This document shows positions 61,690 through 64,000 of a stretch of 64,000 nt of DNA, in pieces. The notes beneath the pieces are model-generated. The model saw only the letters and a program-made list of their open reading frames with translations. It was not told where the DNA came from and searched no databases. Source of the stretch: Cheilinus undulatus. Its lineage: Eukaryota; Chordata; Actinopteri; Labriformes; Labridae. The position numbers and the translations under genes were made by a program. Where the stretch lies: NCBI RefSeq assembly GCF_018320785.1, contig NC_054875.1, positions 3,105,001 to 3,169,000 on the forward strand, in the 5' to 3' direction. Position 1 is the stretch's first letter, and the number at the start of each line of letters is the position of its first letter.

Positions 61690-64000
61690 GGCTGGGCCCC
61701 TGAAAAACCCAGTGAATGGACCCTGATAAACCCAGTGAATGGCCCCTGCTAAACCCAGAGAATGGCCCCTGATAAACCCAGAGAATGGCCCCCTGATAAA
61801 CCCAGAATATGGCCCCTGATAAACCCAGAGAATGGCCCCTGATAAACCCAGAGAATGGCCCCTGATAAACCCAGAGAATGGCCCCCTGATAAACCCAGAA
61901 TATGGCCCCTGATAAACCCAGAGAATGGCCCCTGATAAACCCAGAGAATGGCCCCTGATAAACCCAGAGAATGGCCCCCTGATAAACCCAGAATATGGCC
62001 CCTGATAAACCCAGAATATGGCCCCTGATGAACCCAGTGAATGGCCCCTGATAACCCCAGAATATGGCCCCTGATAAACCTAGAGAATGGCCCCTGATAA
62101 ACCCAGAGAATGGCCCCTGATAAACCCAGTGAATGGCCCCTGATAAACCCAGAGAATGGCCCCTGATAAACCCAGAGAATGGCCCCTGATAAACCCAGAG
62201 AATGGCCCCTGATAAACCCAGAGAATGGCCCCTGATAAACCCAGTGAATGGCCCCTGATAAACCCAGAGAATGGCCCCTGATAAACCCAGTGAATGGCCC
62301 CTGATAAACCCAGAGAATGGCCCCCTGATAAACCCAGTGAATGGCCCCTGATAAACCCAGAATATGGCCCCTGATAAGCCTAGAGAATGGCCCCTGATAA
62401 ACCCAGAGAATGGCCCCTGATAAACCCAGAGAATGGCCCCCTGATAAACCCAGAGAATGGCCCATGCTAAACCCAGTGAATGGCCCCTGATAAACCCAGA
62501 GAATGGCCCCTGATAAACCCAGAGAATGGCCCCCTGATAAACCCAGAATATGGCCCCTGATAAAGCCAGAGAATGGCCCCTGATAAACCCAGAGAATGGC
62601 CCCTGATAAACCCAGAGAATGGCCCCTGATAAACCCAGAATATGGCCCCTGATAAACCCAGAGAATGACCCCTGATAAACCCAGAGAATGGCCCCCGATA
62701 AACCCAGAGAATGGCCCCTGTGAAACCCAGAGAATGGCCCCTGATAAACCCAGAGAATGGCCCCTGATAAACCCAGAGCATGACCCCTGATAAACCCAGA
62801 GAATGGCCCCTGATAAACCCAGAGCATGACCCCTGATAAACCCAGAGCATGACCCCTGATAAACCCAGAGAATGGCCCCTGATAAACCCGGAGAATGGCC
62901 CCTGATAAACCCGGAGAATGGACCCTGATGAACCCAGAGAATGGCCCCTGATAAACCCGGAGAATGGGCCCTGATAAACCCAGAGAATGGCCCCTGATAA
63001 ACCCAGAGATTGGCCCCTGCTAAACCCAGTGAATGGCCCCTGATAAACCCAGTGAATGGCCCCTGATAACCCCAGAATATGGCCCCTGATAAACCCAGAG
63101 AATGGCCCCTGATAAACCCAGAGAATGGCCCCTGATAAACCCAGAGAATGGCCCCCTGATAAACCCAGTGAATGGCCCCTGATAAACCCAGAGAATGGCC
63201 CCTGATAAACCCAGAGAATGGCCCCTGAAAAACCCAGAGAATGGCCCCTGATAAACCCAGAGAATGGACCCTGATAAACCCAGAGAATGGCCCCTGCTAA
63301 ACCCAGAGAATGGCCCCTGATAAACCCAGAGAATGGACCCTGATAAACCCAGAGAATGGCCCCTGATAAACCCAGAGAATGGCCCCTGATAAACCCAGAG
63401 AATGCCCCCCTGATAAACCCAGAGAATGGCCCCTGATAAACCCAGAGAATGGCCCCTGATAAACCCAGAGAATGGCCCCTGATAAACCCAGAGAATGGCC
63501 CCTGATAAACCCAGAGAATGGCCCCCTGATAAACCCAGAGAATGGCCCCTGATAAACCCAGAGAATGGCCCCCTGATAAACCCATTGAATGGCCCCTGCT
63601 AAACCCAGTGAATGGCCCCTGATAAACCCAGAGAATGGCCCCTGATAAACCCAGAATATGGCCCCTGATAAACCCAGAGAATGACCCCTGATAAACCCAG
63701 AGAATGGCCCCTGATAAACCCAGAGAATGGCCCCTGTGAAACCCAGAGCATGACCCCTGATAAACCCGGAGAATGGCCCCTGATAAACCCAGAGAATGGC
63801 CCCTGATAAACCCAGAGAATGGCCCCCTGATAAACCCAGAATATGGCCCCTGATAAACCCAGAATATGGCCCCTGATGAACCCAGAGAATGGCCCCCTGA
63901 TAAACCCAGAATATGGCCCCTGATAAACCCAGTGAATGGCCCCTGATAACCCCAGAATATGGCCCCTGATAAACCTAGAGAATGGCCCCTGATAAACCCA
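61690..64000. repeat. 23-bp minisatellite, about 100 units, runs off the window
   Basis: The unit is CCCAGAGAATGG joined to CCCCTGATAAA (23 bp). Variants replace AGAGAATGG with AGTGAATGG, AGAATATGG or AGAGCATGA, and TGATAAA with TGCTAAA, TGTGAAA or TGATGAA. Some units gain one C (24 bp). The plus strand has stops in every unit; the minus strand is open in all three frames for hundreds of codons, because 23 is not a multiple of three and the unit holds no complementary stop. The translated repeats (GFIRGHSLGLSGAILWVYQG) are an artefact of this. The array begins at about 61690 and has no right end here. Confidence 0.97.

Noticed and set aside
61640-63585. Long minus-strand open frames of 395, 372 and 238 codons
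   Set aside because: They are translations of the 23-bp minisatellite in different frames. There is no start context or non-repeat coding sequence, and the openness follows from the unit having no stop on that strand.
61690-64000. CRISPR array or centromeric satellite
   Set aside because: Units are directly adjacent without unique spacers, so it is not CRISPR. The unit is short and the locus is intergenic near genes, so a minisatellite is the simpler reading.

Overview
The window is vertebrate genomic DNA from a teleost, probably a spiny-rayed fish. Genes are split by GT-AG introns, the proteins are vertebrate, one gene is a fish-type prodynorphin, and the repeats (Tc1/mariner, hAT, L2-like LINE) are typical of fish. 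Five protein-coding genes can be read exon by exon, with splice phases that agree throughout. Exons were joined by eye from GT/AG sites and protein similarity; no alignment was run.

Layout. About 1-8.1 kb: tpx2 on the minus strand (spindle assembly factor, Aurora A activator), whose 3' exons lie left of the window. 8.6-10.3 kb: a dead Tc1-like transposon carrying a long hairpin insertion. 10.8-18.45 kb: a RhoA-type small GTPase on the plus strand, with an apparent 3.8 kb 3' UTR that converges on the next gene. 18.55-25.9 kb: a DUF4743 Nudix hydrolase on the minus strand, with several hAT-like elements in its introns. 26-33.7 kb: gmeb2 (SAND-domain transcription factor) on the plus strand, head to head with the Nudix gene. 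34.7-38.3 kb: prodynorphin (pdyn) on the minus strand, with an unusual repeat-filled intron and a duplicated piece of its coding exon. 38.3-61.7 kb: no host gene seen; nested hAT, Tc1 and LINE elements. 61.7-64 kb: a large 23-bp minisatellite running off the window.

The genes do not form a pathway. Three of them (TPX2, GMEB2, PDYN) have human orthologues on chromosome 20, so the block looks like conserved synteny rather than shared function.

The repeats hold the most unusual material. Several hAT-like families with different ends share one kind of degenerate interior built on TTTTTGCCA/AACCCA. Two diverged copies of the promoter and first exon of what may be a RecQ-like helicase gene sit inside two different hAT families. 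A 77-bp near-perfect hairpin flanked by a 15-bp target duplication sits inside a Tc1 copy. A hAT copy with an exact 8-bp target duplication has an abnormal right end. Long open frames at 61.6-63.6 kb are minisatellite translations, not genes.
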